Below, piece by piece: positions 12,843-24,633 of a stretch of DNA of 64,000 nucleotides. A model generated the notes under the pieces. It was given only the letters and a program-made list of their open reading frames with translations, was not told the DNA's origin and ran no database searches. The first letter of the stretch is position 1. Every line of letters starts with the position of its first letter. The stretch is from Margaritifera margaritifera (Eukaryota; Mollusca; Bivalvia; Unionida; Margaritiferidae), in assembly GCA_029931535.1 (NCBI GenBank), contig JAQPZY010001418.1, forward strand, positions 768,501-832,500. Direction: 5' to 3'. A program made the position numbers and the translations under genes.

Positions 12843-13711
12843 AAATGATGCAAATTTAAGAGCTATTCGCAACCCGTAAAATTTACAAATTAAAGAGCTA
12901 TACTCAACCCGTAAAATGTACAAATTAAACAGCTATAAGCAACCCCGTAAAATGTACAAATTAAAGAGCTATACGCAACCCCGTAAAATGTACAAATTAA
13001 AGAGCTATACGCAACCCCGTCAAATGTACAAATTAAAGAGCTATACGCAACCCCGTCAAATGTACAAATTAAAGAGCTATACGCAACCCCGTCAAATGTA
13101 CAAATTAAAGAGCTATACGCAACCCCGTCAAATGTACAAATTAAAGAGCTATACGCAAGCCGTCAAATGTACAAATTAAAGAGCTATACGCAAGCCGTCA
13201 AATGTACAAATTAAAGAGCTATACGCAACCCCATCAAATGTACAAATTAAAGAGCTATACGCAACCCGTAAAATGTACAAATTAAAGAGCTATACGCAAC
13301 CCCGTCAAATGTACAAATTAAAGAGTTATACGCAACCCCGTCAAATGTACAAATTAAAGAGCGATACGCAACCCGTCAAATGTACAAATTAAAGAGCTAT
13401 ACGCAACCCGTCAAATGTACAAATTAAAGAGCTATACTCAACCCGGTCAAATGTACAAATTAAAGAGCTATACGCAACCCGTCAAATGTACAAATTAAAG
13501 AGCTATACGCAACCCGTCAAATGTACAAATTAAAGAGCTATACGCAACTCATCAAATGTACAAATTAAAGAGCTATACGCAACCTGTAAAATGTACAAAT
13601 TAAAGAGCGATACGCAACCCGTCAAATGTACAAATTAAAGAGCTATACGCAACCCCGTAAAATGTACAAATTAAAGAGCTATAAGCAACCCATAAAATGT
13701 ACAAATTAAGT
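12843..13711. repeat. Tandem array, 34-36 bp unit, about 25 copies
   Basis: The core is AATGTACAAATTAAAGAGCT followed by ATACGCAACCCCGTC. Length varies through the C run (CCC, CCCC or GCC) and GTAA/GTCA variants are interspersed. The first unit (about 12843) and last units are the most diverged, as expected if homogenisation acts inside the array. Confidence 0.96.
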
Positions 13712-13782
13712 GTCAAAGCTTAATATCCTCACACGTAAGAGTTTCTTGTTTTTAAACCATTTCTTTCTTTAGCTTATAGCAC

Positions 13783-13990
13783 ATAATTAAAGGAGGCATG
13801 GTGTGTCAGTGGTTAGCGTGCTAGACTCGCGACTGAAAGGGTACGGGTTCGAATTCTACCGTCAGATCAGCCTGGGTCGGCTACCGTTGTGTATCCTTGG
13901 GCAAGGCAGTTTATTCCAATTGCCTTGGCACTAAAAAAACATACTTGTGCCGTGAAACGCCAAATCAACAACAACAACAAAATAATTAAA
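13783..13990 (+). mobile_element. tRNA-derived SINE (family A) with target duplication
   Basis: The element is about 13792-13981, flanked by the 9 bp direct repeat ATAATTAAA (13783-13791 and 13982-13990). The 5' part is tRNA-like: an A-box-like GTCAGTGGTTAGCGTGC and a B box GGGTTCGAATTC (13845-13856). The body carries CAGATCAGCCTGGGTCGGCT and TATCCTTGGGCAAGGCA, and the 3' end is (CAA)n. Three related plus-strand copies lie at 32369, 44915 and 50837. It would be copied by a partner LINE's reverse transcriptase and has no protein. Confidence 0.88.
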
Positions 13991-14333
13991 ATCCACCAGG
14001 ACACAATTATACTCGTTGTATACTGAATGGTGGCCTGCACAGTATTAAGTTATACTCCATTAATCATAACTACAAAAATACAAAATGAATAATGGTGACG
14101 ACAATGATAACATTCAGTTTTGACTAATCTTCAACGTAAGTCACGTCATTTTGAAGTCTAAAATATGAAAAGGTGCAAATAACAGAGACATAGGTGACAT
14201 TAATATACGTTTCACAGCATATTTCCATTTGTAAGAATGCTTCATGTCCTATTTTTGTAAGTAAGACTTTCTTTACTGAAACTTCCATAATTATCAACGG
14301 GTATATCGATGATATCGATAATATCTTGATCTC
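13991..14333. other. No gene seen
   Basis: AT-rich sequence between the SINE and the TACA microsatellite. Overlapping frames on both strands run on into the microsatellite and carry no domain. Confidence 0.5.
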
Positions 14334-14514
14334 ATACATACATACATACATACATACATACATACATACATACATACATACATACATACATACATACATA
14401 CATACATACATACATACATACGTACGTACGTACATACATACATACATACATACATACATACATACATACATACATACATAGATACATACATACATACATA
14501 TATACATACATACG
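14334..14514. repeat. (TACA)n microsatellite
   Basis: About 180 bp of TACA units with a short GTAC interruption near 14421-14432. The microsatellite alone explains the HTYI and MYVC open frames. Confidence 0.97.
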
Positions 14515-14934
14515 CACTCATAATTCAAATCCATCGGCAGACATTTAGTTTAGAATGTGTAAATTTCTATTCATGTTTGTTTGGTTGAGCTGATGGTTAA
14601 TGCTTATATTGACATGCTTCAGTATTACTGTTTTATCGCTTGTAAATTTTATTTCATGAGAATAGTATTAAGTTAGGATATTTATTTATAACTTTGAATG
14701 ATATTTGTGACTTTTACCATTTCGGTATTTATTTCGTAAAATATTTTTTGAGTGATCGATGTTTGTTATGGATTGAAAAACAGTATTTTATGATATTATT
14801 TAGATTTATTAAAGCTGACACTTGAGGTCTAGCGTAGAAAATGTTGTCCTCATTAAATACAGTGCCTGCATGTATTTAGCTCAAGCATCAAGTTTATTCC
14901 TTCTCGTTGATATTTAATTTTTCCTGAAGATAAT
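14515..14934. other. AT-rich, no gene seen
   Basis: No open frame of note, no RNA and no repeat signature. It forms the left flank of the 26 bp array. Confidence 0.55.
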
Positions 14935-17240
14935 CTTTTGTGCTAGAACAACTTCATAGTCTTTTGTGCTACAACAACTTGACAGTCTTTTGTGCTACAA
15001 CAACTTGACAGTCTTTTGTGCTACAACAACTTGACAGTCTTTTGTGCTACAACAACTTGACAGTCTTTTGTGCTAGAACAACTTCATAGTCTTTTGTGCT
15101 ACAACAACATGATAGTCTTTTGTGCTACAACAACTTGACAGTCTTTTGTGCTACAACAACATGACAGTCTTTTGTGTTAAAACAACCTGACAGTCTTTTG
15201 TGCTAGAACAACATAACATTCTTTTGTGTAAAAACAACGTGACAGTCTTTTGTGCTACAACAACGTGACAGTCTTTTGTGCTAAAACAACATGACAGTCT
15301 TTTGTGCTACAACAACATGACTTTCTTTTGTGTTAAAACAACCTGACAGGCTTTTGTGTAAAAACAACTTGACAGTCTTGTGCTAGAACAACTTGACAGT
15401 TTTTTGTGCTAAAACAACTTGACAGTCTTTTGTGCTAAAACAACTTGACAGTCTTTTGTGCTAAAACAACTTGACAGTTTTTTGTGCTAAAACAACATGA
15501 CAGTTTTTTGTGCTAAAACAACTTGACAGTCTTTTGTGCTAAAACAACTTGACAGTCTTTTGTGCTAAAACAACGTGACAGTTTTTTGTGCTAAAACAAC
15601 TTGACAGTCTTTTGTGCTAAAACAACTTGACAGTCTTTTGTGCTAAAACAACTTGACAGTTTTTTGTGCTAAAACAACGTGACAGTTTTTTGTGCTAAAA
15701 CAACTTGACAGTCTTTTGTGCTAAAACAACTTGACAGTCTTTTGTGCTAAAACAACTTGACAGTCTTTTGTGCTAAAACAACCTGACAGGCTTTTGTGTA
15801 AAACAACTTGACAGTCTTTTGTGCTAAAACAACTTGACAGTCTTTTGTGCTAAAACAACTTGACAGTCTTTTGTGCTAAAACAACTTGACAGTCTTTTGT
15901 GCTAAAACAACCTGACAGACTTTTGTGTAAAACAACTTGACAGTCTTTTGTGCTAAAACAGCTTGACAGTCTTTTGTGCTAAAACAACTTGACAGTCTTT
16001 TGTGCTAAAACAACGTGACAGTCTTTTGTGCTAAAACAACTTGACAGTCTTTTGTACTAGAACAACTTGACAGTCTTTTGTGCTAAAACAACTTGACAGT
16101 CTTTTGTACTAGAACAACTTGACAGTCTTTTGTGCTAAAACAACTTGACAGTTTTTGTGCTAAAACAACTTGACAGTCTTTTGTGCTAAAACAACTTGAC
16201 AGTCTTTTGTGCTAAAACAACTTGACAGTCTTTTGTGCTAAAACAACTTGACAGTCTTTTGTGCTAAAACAACCTGACAGACTTTTGTGTAAAACAACTT
16301 GACAGTCTTTTGTGCTAAAACAACTTGACAGTCTTTTGTGCTAAAACAACTTGACAGTCTTTTGTGCTAAAACAACTTGACAGTCTTTTGTGCTAAAACA
16401 ACCTGACAGACTTTTGTGTAAAACAACTTGACAGTCTTTTGTGCTAAAACAACTTGAGTCTTTTGTGCTAAAACAACTTGACAGTCTTTTGTGCTAAAAC
16501 AACTTGACAGTCTTTTGTGCTAAAACAACTTGACAGTCTTTTGTGCTAAAACAACGTGACAGTCTTTTGTGCTAAAACAACTTGACAGTCTTTTGTGCTA
16601 AAACAACTTGACAGTCTTTTGTGCTAAAACAACGTGACAGTCTTTTGTGCTAAAACAACTTGACAGTCTTTTGTACTAGAACAACTTGACAGTCTTTTGT
16701 GCTAAAACAACTTGACAGTCTTTTGTACTAGAACAACTTGACAGTCTTTTGTGCTAAAACAACTTGACAGTTTTTGTGCTAAAACAACTTGACAGTCTTT
16801 TGTGCTAAAACAACTTGACAGTCTTTTGTGCTAAAACAACTTGACAGTCTTTTGTGCTAAAACAACGTGACAGTCTTTTGTGCTAAAACAGCTTGACAGT
16901 CTTTTGTGCTAAAACAACTTGACAGTCTTTTGTGCTAAAACAACGTGACAGTCTTTTGTGCTAAAACAACTTGACAGTCTTTTGTACTAGAACAACTTGA
17001 CAGTCTTTTGTGCTAAAACAACTTGACAGTCTTTTGTACTAGAACAACTTGACAGTCTTTTGTGCTAAAACAACTTGACAGTTTTTGTGCTAAAACAACT
17101 TGTCTTTTGTGCTAAAACAACTTGACAGTCTTTTGTGCTAAAACAACTTGACAGTCTTTTGTGCTAAAACAACTTGACAGTCTTTTGTGCTAAAACAACT
17201 TGATAGTCGTTTGTGCTAGAACAACTTGATAGTCTTTTGT
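14935..17240. repeat. 2.3 kb minisatellite, 26 bp unit, about 88 copies
   Basis: The unit core is CTTTTGTGCTAAAACAACTT followed by GACAGT. Left-end copies (to about 15340) are diverse (CTACAAC, CTAGAAC, CATGATAG). The centre and right are much more uniform, with marker variants (CCTGACAGAC then TTTTGTGTAAAAC; GTACTAGAAC; AACAGCTTG; a one-base-short GTTTTTGTGC) that recur in the same order. Blocks near 15960-16160, 16540-16780 and 16880-17095 share that order, which shows multi-unit duplications. The unit is not a multiple of three and the array has no long frame. Confidence 0.98.
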
Positions 17241-17412
17241 CTTACCATCCGGTACTCGAGACGACTAAAATTGACTTCCATAAATGAAGAGTCTATGTCT
17301 GCAAAGAGTTGCATTTCGATATTAATAGCAGCATAGACTGGTTTACTTCTTAAGTATAAATGCATAAATCAGGTCATACTTGCATGTAAAGGCCGCCTGC
17401 ACTTAAAGAACC

Positions 17413-17543
17413 GAGATTACAAACAATTCTCGAGCTCAGAATCAGCTCTAATTCTTACGTCTGATTGGTCAGTGATTTCACGTTAACCAATCAGACGTGA
17501 GAATATTGAGTTGCGTCTGAGTGGGGGAATCGTTTGTAATCTC
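17413..17543. mobile_element. Fold-back (hairpin) MITE-like element, 131 bp
   Basis: The sequence is an extended inverted repeat. The outer arms are GAGATTACAAAC (17413) and GTTTGTAATCTC (to 17543). The inner arms are ACGTCTGATTGGT (about 17457-17469) and ACCAATCAGACGT, with a loop of about 16 bases between them. The flanks AGAACC and AGGACC are similar but not a firm target duplication. The size and nearly full-length complementarity fit a non-autonomous fold-back DNA element; there is no coding capacity. Confidence 0.7.
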
Positions 17544-17892
17544 AGGACCAGTACCCTTATTTACGAAACGCCTTAACTTCAGTGCACACGCAAGCTCGAA
17601 TATGCTTCGTTCAGAAACAGTATAGTTGTCCAAATCTTATGAAGTAAATTGCCTATATTTCAAAATTTTCGTCAGATGGATCAGTTAGAATTTTCATGAC
17701 TGACCCAGATGAAATCACCACGTTACCACACCGGTGGCAAAATATATGGGACCAGTAAGGTGCAGTGATAAAGAAAACTGAAAAATGTTTCAAAAACAGG
17801 GCAAACTTTCACAGTTTCCTCAAATTGCCAAATAAGGGTGTTTTAGCTCTATTTCAGTCCATTATAAAATTGGAAATTATTATTAGTTTTGC
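17544..17892. other. No gene seen
   Basis: No structure recognised between the fold-back element and the GGGAC-type MITE. Confidence 0.5.
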
Positions 17893-18170
17893 TAAGGGAC
17901 TGACCATTTAATTTTTATTTTTTGGGGCGCGGGGGGGGGGGGGGGGGGGGGGGGGGGGAAAGGGGAGGGGCCTGGAATTTTTTGAAAAACATTTCCGGCT
18001 CTCAAATAGCTTGAAAAAATATTCTTGCTCTGATTTATAGCAAAGAACCCCTATTATATCCACTTTATTAGTTGAAAAAAGTTATCTTGAGGTAAAAAAA
18101 ATAAATATCCCGGCTCAAAAGAAATCATCTGGCTCCCCCTCCCCCCGAAAATTAAATAATCGGTCCCTTA
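17893..18170. mobile_element. MITE with GGGAC termini, copy 1
   Basis: The left end TAAGGGACTGACCATTTAAT and the right end (reverse complement TAAGGGACCGATTATTTAAT) form a TIR matching at about 17 of 20 positions, flanked by TA. The interior has a long G run (about 17931-17958) and a matching C-rich stretch near the right end, plus the landmarks TTTCCGG, CAAATAGCTTGAAAAAATA, ATTCTTG and TATCTTGAGGTAA. The same landmarks occur at 25496-25742 and, inverted, near 39331-39515. It is non-autonomous with no frame. TA flanks with GGGAC ends suggest a TA-targeting superfamily, but the class is not certain. Confidence 0.85.
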
Positions 18171-19020
18171 ATTTGAGCACATATCAGTCCTGTCGACACT
18201 GAGTCTCTGTATTTCTGCAACCCAGACTTTGTTCCGAATGACCGAACGCCTGACCGTTTTACGTAAGTCTAAAAGACTTCATTGCAAGTGATGTTAACTC
18301 GAGTTGTTGGTAACTTCATTCATAATTGTGTCTAGAGTACGCGCACAATCTGATTGTAAAGCATGGACTAAACATGTCTATAAATTATCAGCAAGGGTGG
18401 AAGATTAGTTCTTATTAGCTTCGTCATATTCATGTGTAGATCCTTCTGATTTTAACTTCTGTAGCACCCGGGTTACGCAAAGATAATATACAATAGCGGG
18501 AATGTCTATATTCAGTGTGTTTGTGAATGGAATATTTGTAATCACCTCCGTTTCCACCTAATAGACTCACCCTGGTTTGCAGACACTTTGCAGTCATATC
18601 TTCGTGCGTTCACTTTGCAAAAAAAAAAAAAAAAAAAAATGCATTTTAGTGTCCACTCAAGTTGAGGTTTTCCCTCAAGACTGTCCAGAGTGTTTAAATT
18701 CCTATGGTGACCGCTATAGACATGTTTGACTATCTGTGTTAGTATTTCTTATATCCAGCAGTATATCATCACTTGCTTTTGCTTACATCTATTCCATGAC
18801 CATATGATTCTTGTCAGCTATATGTAATTTCAATCCATTTTTGTCAGTCATTTATGTATATTAAGGAGAGCATTTATACTACACATTTCAGTTTACACAT
18901 GAAACAGTTTGTGCATTTGCATCTCATCATATTTTGAACGAGCAACCAGGATAGGTGACCCAGTAATGTGAGGACGAAATTGTAACTAAGGCTCGAAGTT
19001 AACTGTTCTATTGTTCCCCG
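18171..19020. other. No gene seen; poly-A tract
   Basis: An A homopolymer of about 20 bases at about 18619-18639 is the only clear structure. It might be the tail of a decayed retroposon, but no body can be recognised to its left. Confidence 0.45.
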
Positions 19021-19596
19021 CCTTTTCGCGAAAAGCGGCGAACATAATGTGCATTTCCGTCCGTCCGTCCTTCCGTCAGTCACACTTTTATTAATTTGAA
19101 GCTGTTTGAGATTAAGGGGTCATACTTGGTACACTTGTGCATCATCATTAGAAGGTATGTTGCATACAACATGGAGGTCCTATATTCAAGGTCAAGGTCA
19201 CGGCACAAAATGTTAACTTTTTCGTCACACTTTCCATTCCGCTCTATAACTTTCAATCCAATTGAGACTAATTAATAAAACCTGGTATACTAATACATCA
19301 TGAGTAGAAGGTGTGTTGCGCAGCTCATTTGGGTTTTATCTTCAAGGTCAAGGTCACAGCTCAAATAGTCTTCCATTACATTTTCTCTTTCCACTCTATT
19401 TTGAGTATATTTGAGATTAAAAGATGAAACTTGGTATACTTCTACAGCATCATTAGAATGTGTGTTGGGAACCACATTAGGCGTTCTATCTTCAAGGTCA
19501 GGGACACAGGTCAGTATTTTATATTTTCGCTTACACCTTCTATTCCACTCTATAACTTTAGAGCTGTTTCAGATTAAGGTATGCAACTTGGAATAA
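19021..19596 (+). repeat. Array-bearing repeat, about 155 bp unit (left part)
   Basis: It opens with a TTTCGCGAAAAGCGGCGAAC-like head and repeated TCCGTCCGTCC words (about 19058-19080). Units of about 155 bp follow with the landmarks CACTTTCCATTCCGCTCTAT, AGAGCTGTTTGAGATTAA, ACTTGGTATACTTGTACATC, ATCATTAGAAGGTGTGTTGC and TTCAAGGTCAAGGTCAC. The array resumes at about 20391, so the LINE fragment between is an insertion. Confidence 0.85.
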
Positions 19597-20390
19597 TTAT
19601 ATATCAACCTTAAAAGAAGATGTATATTGAAACCTCTCAAAACACAAATTACATGATCTTTTCGGATTCCCTTTCTACATTGAAAGCCATACAGAATCTT
19701 AAATCTGACAACCCGTTAATATCCCAGATAGTATATACATATGATGTTTTCATACAATCTAGGAAAAGTGTTCTGTACTGTTGGCTGCCAAGTCACACTG
19801 GTATAAAGTGTAATGAAAGGGTATATAAAGCAGCCAAAGCTGCCCTGCAGTCACCCGTTTCCGAATGGAAGATTCCATATACTGACTTGAAATATTGTAC
19901 AAATCAGCTTGTTCGTCATATTTGGGAAAATATGTGGAACGAAAACTCCACAAACAAACTTAAGAACATCAAACGCACTATAGGTGAGTGGTATCCCTTG
20001 TACATAAAAAATCGGAGAGATGAGATGGTTTTATGCCGATCGCGTATCGGGCACACATACCTGACTCCTGCATACGTCCTGAAGGGTGAACCTCGACCGG
20101 AATGTGTACCCTTGCCAGTGTCCACTGACAGTGGAGTATATTCTTGTCGAGTGTGTCGATTTCCACCCTGTGAGACAGAAGTAATTTGACGTGAACTGCT
20201 TGGAGAAACTGCAAGAGGACATACCACCAGAGACAATCTTGGAATTTTTAAAGGAATGCGGTTTATTCAAGAAATTTAAATTAACTTTATCTGTTATTTT
20301 ACATTTTACAGAATTTTAAAATCTTTACGTTTTATATTTTATCTTCTTGTACTTGATTGTACATTTATTTGGAAGGTTTTATCTTAATTG
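19597..20390 (+). pseudogene. I/Nimb-like LINE 3' end: RNase H domain and C-terminal region, inside an array
   Basis: The plus frame 19620-20189 encodes the RNase H region of an I-superfamily LINE: FSDSLSTLKAI (the catalytic Asp is residue 16) and CWLPSHTGIKCNE (residues 54-66). The position where the family normally has the last catalytic Asp (NExxD) is Tyr 69, so the active site is broken. The C-terminal box RSRIGHTYLT then YVLKGEPRPECVP follows (residues 140-164). A single extra base near 20110 shifts the frame: the next frame reads QCPLTVEYILVECVDF, stops at about 20182, and a further frame continues with LEKLQEDIPPETI to about 20278. The copy is 5'-truncated, lacking reverse transcriptase and the first RNase H residues. 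The array resumes immediately after it. Confidence 0.88.
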
Positions 20391-21295
20391 GGATACTTAT
20401 TCATCATCATCAGAAGGTTTGTCTCATATCACATTTGCGATCATATCTTCAAGGTCAAGATAACGGCTTAATATTTAAAGTTGGTCACATTTACCATCCC
20501 GCTCAATAACTTTATAGTTATTTTGAGATTAAGTGATGACACTTGGAATACTTGTACGTCATCATTAGATGATTTCACGCGTACCACATTGGTGATGACA
20601 TCATCAAGGTCAAGGTCACATCTTAATATTTTAAGTTTTATGTCATACTTACCACCCACCCACCCCCTGTATAACTATAGAACTGTTGAAGATTATGGAA
20701 TTAAACTCGGAGGTATACATCATCATTAGAAGATTTGTCGCGTACCGCATTGGCATGCTATCTTCAGGGCCAAGGTCAAGATTACGACCTAATATTCTAA
20801 GTGTTTTGTGACACTTTCCATTACGGTCTATAACTTTAGAGCTGTTAGAGATTAAGGGAAAAACCGTGGTATACTTGTATTTTCATAATTGGAAGGTTTT
20901 GCTCTGTACCACATTGGCGGTCCTGCCATTAAGGTCAAAATGACATGTCAGTATTTTAAGTTTTCCGTCACACTTTCCTCACCGTTTTAAAATTTTAGAC
21001 CCCTTTCAGCTTTGTTAATGAAACTGGGTATACTTATATAAAACGTCATTGAAAAGTCATTGAATTTCAGTTCTCCTGACTTGTATGAACCCGGAATATT
21101 AACATTAGAAAATATCTACCACTTTGGGCGTCCTATCTTCAAGTTGGGTGTTATAGATCAATATTTTAAGCTTTCCATTACACGTTACTTTCCTCTATAT
21201 AACTTAGGAGCCGTTGGAGATTAAGAAATGAAACTTGTTATACTTACATCATCTTTAGCAGGTGTGTCGCATACCACATTGGTGGTCACGGTGTC
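20391..21295 (+). repeat. About 155 bp tandem array, continued
   Basis: The units contain CATCATCATTAGAAG, TACCACATTGG, CTATCTTCAAGGTCAAGGTC-like and CACTTTCCATNCCG words in the same order as 19081-19596. Several units are badly diverged. They share orientation with the left part and with every other array-bearing repeat in the window. Confidence 0.8.
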
Positions 21296-21595
21296 CATCT
21301 TGAAAATAGTGTTATTGCTACTCCTCCCTAATTTACGGCCATATCTGTATGGGGTTTTCACCAAAAGACATACTACCTAGTTGGTCCTGTATGAAAACAG
21401 TGCCAGTTTGACATTCAATATGGCTGCCACGATGGCCGTCTTGAAAATCTTGTTATCGCTGAAGAACATCATAGATGGTTTCAACACTCAGCAGTTACAA
21501 GGAAGAAATGGTCTTATGTTGAATTCCTGTAAAAAAAAATTTTCGGCCAGTAGAGCGTCAATCCCTTCGAGGGACTCTTGTTAAGTTTTTCGTCA
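21296..21595 (+). repeat. Fragment of the 145 bp array family with its right end
   Basis: Two units of the ATATGGCTGCCAC / GGCCGTCTTGAAAATCTTGT family lead into the characteristic right end: GATGGTTTCAACACT, then AAGGAAGAAATGGTCTTAT, then CGAGGGACTCTTGTT at about 21569-21583. The same right end closes the blocks at 37130 and 46290. It lies within or next to the 155 bp array, so the two families are nested. Confidence 0.8.
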
Positions 21596-22320
21596 TACTT
21601 TCCTTTCCATTTTGTAACTTTAGAACCATTTGAGATTAAAAATAAAAAAAATTATATTTGGCGTGTACCACTTTGGGGGCTGATCCCTTCGAGATAAAGG
21701 CCACACACAGGCCAATATTTTAGGTTTCAGTAAAAGTTGCTCATCCGCTCTATAACTTATGAGCTGTTTCCGATAATTGAATGAAATTTGTTTACTTGTA
21801 TCTTGTCACTAGAAGATGTATTTCATTCCACATTTGGGGTCCTATATTCAGGGTGAAGATCGCAGGTATATATTTCAGGATTGCTTGTATTCCAGCTTCG
21901 AGTTTCCTGAAGAATGTTGTTAAAATTAGATCCATTTATCAATAACTAGATCTGACGGGCACAGATACGAGGTCATGTTCTCTTCCCTTTTTAATCACCA
22001 ATCAGATTACAGCCTTCACACTGCTAAAGTGAAAAACGACATTTGGAATATCGTTACAAACGATAACTCCCCTAACACCAAATGCAAGGCTTTATCTGAT
22101 ATGCAACTTGAAATAAGTGGACTAGGAAATGTAAAGGTGACCAGAACATGTACTTTTATCGATGTCTGTCCGTTATGTCGGAGATCTCGATTTCAATGAG
22201 AATGGCTTCAGGGATGAACTGTGGTACTATCTGATGGCATCTCATGTATCAGTCATGGTTGTATCTTGAAGGTCAAGGTCACTAATAAATTTGTCCCCCT
22301 TTTCTGCACATTTACAGTAA
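21596..22320 (+). repeat. About 155 bp tandem array, decayed right part
   Basis: Words such as TCATACTTTCCTTTCCATT, AACCATTTGAGATTAA, CTCTATAACTTATGAGCTGT and, at about 22260, TTGAAGGTCAAGGTCACTAA continue the unit pattern with heavy divergence. A plus frame at 21975-22199 (74 residues, no known domain) occupies the least array-like portion and may mark foreign sequence inserted there. Confidence 0.6.
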
Positions 22321-22726
22321 TGCTCTTGAGTTACAGACATAAAACTAGGTTACTTTCCATGTCTGCCAAGTACCCCTACAGCTCTGTCACAAGGGTAACA
22401 GTCAGAGTTAGTTACTGTATACGTTTGATGATCTAATCACCGTAGGCGGTGGGCAAAAATTCACTGAATTTGCTCGTATTAACTTTATTATGAATAATCT
22501 CGGAAATGAGATCTTTCATGAATTTCTTCCCATTGTTTCATCTCTTTTAATGAATTTCACTTTCACAGAAGCTCTTCAAGTAATATTGCCTAATTGACAT
22601 TTTAAGCTTGAAGTCGAGGTTCGTCTTGAACAACTATCGATAAGAAATTTAAAAATAACGCAAATTAGGTAATAGTGTGATGATCTGGAGCAGTAGGTTA
22701 CAGTGACCTAGTTTTCTTGTTCAGTT
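22321..22726. other. No gene seen
   Basis: No domain, RNA or repeat recognised. Confidence 0.5.
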
Positions 22727-22890
22727 GGGAGCCACGGTAGCTCAGTTGAGCGGCAAACTAGTAATCCAAGGGTCGCAGGTTCGATATCGCTGCCTTGGCG
22801 TGTCCTTGGAAAAGGCACTAAGCTGCCAATTCCTGGGCATGATATAGCCAATAATGTGTTAAAAGTACCGTTCAAACCAACAAAACAAAT
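22727..22890 (+). mobile_element. tRNA-derived SINE (family B)
   Basis: The tRNA-like head has AGCTCAGTTGAGCGGCAAAC (A-box region) and a B-box-like AGGTTCGATATC (about 22768-22779). It is followed by GTGTCCTTGGAAAAGGCAC, CAATTCCTGGGCATGATATA, AATGTGTTAAAAGTACCGTT and a CAAACCAACAAAACAAA tail. The copy at 29361-29526 shares the 3' half. It has no protein-coding capacity. Confidence 0.82.
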
Positions 22891-24600
22891 CTACTGACGA
22901 CGGTTTCTGGGTTTGCACCGATTAAGCGACAGGTAACAATCAGCAAAATTCTTGTTGATTGTGGTATTGAAATCGTCTCTTTAAATTCAGGTAACAGGTA
23001 ATGTCAAATGCTATAAACTTGCCATGTTTTAGTTTGCTGACTGTAATTGACTTTGGCTTTAAGAGCACTCCCTATGTAATTTGGACCGTCTAGGTGTACC
23101 TATGTTTTAAGGGCTATTTGCACAAGTCTGATTCAGTAATATTGGTATTTAACCGCCTCTTGAGTATGCATGAACAGATATGCGGAGAGTGTAGACATAA
23201 ATATGCTGTTAAATTAGGTTCTTGCATTCTGGATCAGCACAAACTGTTGGAGATCGATTACAAAGAGGAGTATTTAGATTGAATTTTTGGATGTGGCTAC
23301 GCTGTATTTCATGACAGAGGTTACACTCCAAAATTTGATATAAGATGCCCACTGCCCAATACGGAAAGTTCTTTTCGAGAGGAAAATTATGATGCTTGTA
23401 TCGTATGAAGTATAATTTCATTTCTTTATTCGAAGTTATTAGACCATGATCAGAAAATAGATCACGCATGGATAATTCTTAAATAGCCAGTCATTTAAGC
23501 GGAAAATGAAAAGTGAAACACCTTGTACATGTATAGATATCAAACGAAGCTGAAAATCGACCTTACGCTCCAGCAGTTTCAGTTGATTTATTTGTAAATG
23601 TCTAAATGAAAATATACCAACTCATTCATTCATTCATCCGTCAATCAATCCACCCGTCTATCTATCTATCTATCTGTATGAATCAACAGCTTCAAATATT
23701 GATGGGCATATCTTGACTCAGCCCCCAACCCCTACGCCAAAAAACCGCCCAACGGACATCCACGTTTGAAGAAAAATGTGCGTCATAGTTGAGAAAGTTG
23801 TTTGCTACCTGTTTGAGAAGAAAGACTACCTGTTTGAGAAGAAAGACAATGTTATTCCTGGCGCTACAACTTCGCACATTACTGTTAGTCGCACATTACT
23901 GTTAGCGTTTAAATCTTACCCTAAAATTGAAATGGATTACGTTCCTCTTCTCGTGACTCCTGAAAAGAGCACGCGACATTATTTTCTGTCTCGAGTTATT
24001 TTCTCTCTAATCGTCTTTTGGGCATGATTGCAGTAACAAGTGTCTGGCAGTTGAGCAATGGAGAACAATTATCGTTTGCTTGCCTCCACTAATGGGTTGT
24101 TAGGCGCATTTCTTTAAAAGAACTCGTGTATTGTATTTCAAGGTATGTACATAGGTAGTTGAAAACCAGCCCCAGTAACTAGTGCGCAAAGTATCGAATT
24201 TAAACTTGTAGGAATTATTGGAGAGGGCTGTAATTGGGGGCCAACAGCTAAAGTTACATATCTGACGTTTGCTTATGATCTTACTGTCTTCTTTACGGCT
24301 TAAACGTGTAGCTTGATTAGAAATACATTTTCGATGTGACAAGTATAATATCATGGTAAGGAATCAAAAGAGGAACACCACAACTAGTTGCAGAGGTGTG
24401 TTGGGGCTCAGTGATCAAAAGCGTCTGTTCCAAACAATAATTAGTGTACAACATGCCAGTAGTCTACCACAAACCAATTATTGCGATCACAAACTTACCA
24501 AGTCGCACAAACTGCACGTAAATACAGAGAATATATAACAACTGTACTTTTTAACTTTAATATTCGAAAATTAAAATCACTTGGATTTAGCTAAATATTT

Positions 24601-24633
<33 letters not shown>

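Noticed and set aside
12843..13711. CRISPR array
   Set aside because: Units are contiguous with no unique spacers, the genome is eukaryotic, and no cas gene is present. The same reasoning excludes all other arrays.
13792..13981. tRNA gene
   Set aside because: It has A and B boxes but no closed cloverleaf, and its body and tail are shared with other SINE copies. The same holds for 22727, 29361, 32369, 38767, 50837 and 63228.
21975..22199. 74-residue frame inside the 155 bp array
   Set aside because: No domain is recognised. Possibly inserted sequence, but not supportable as a gene.
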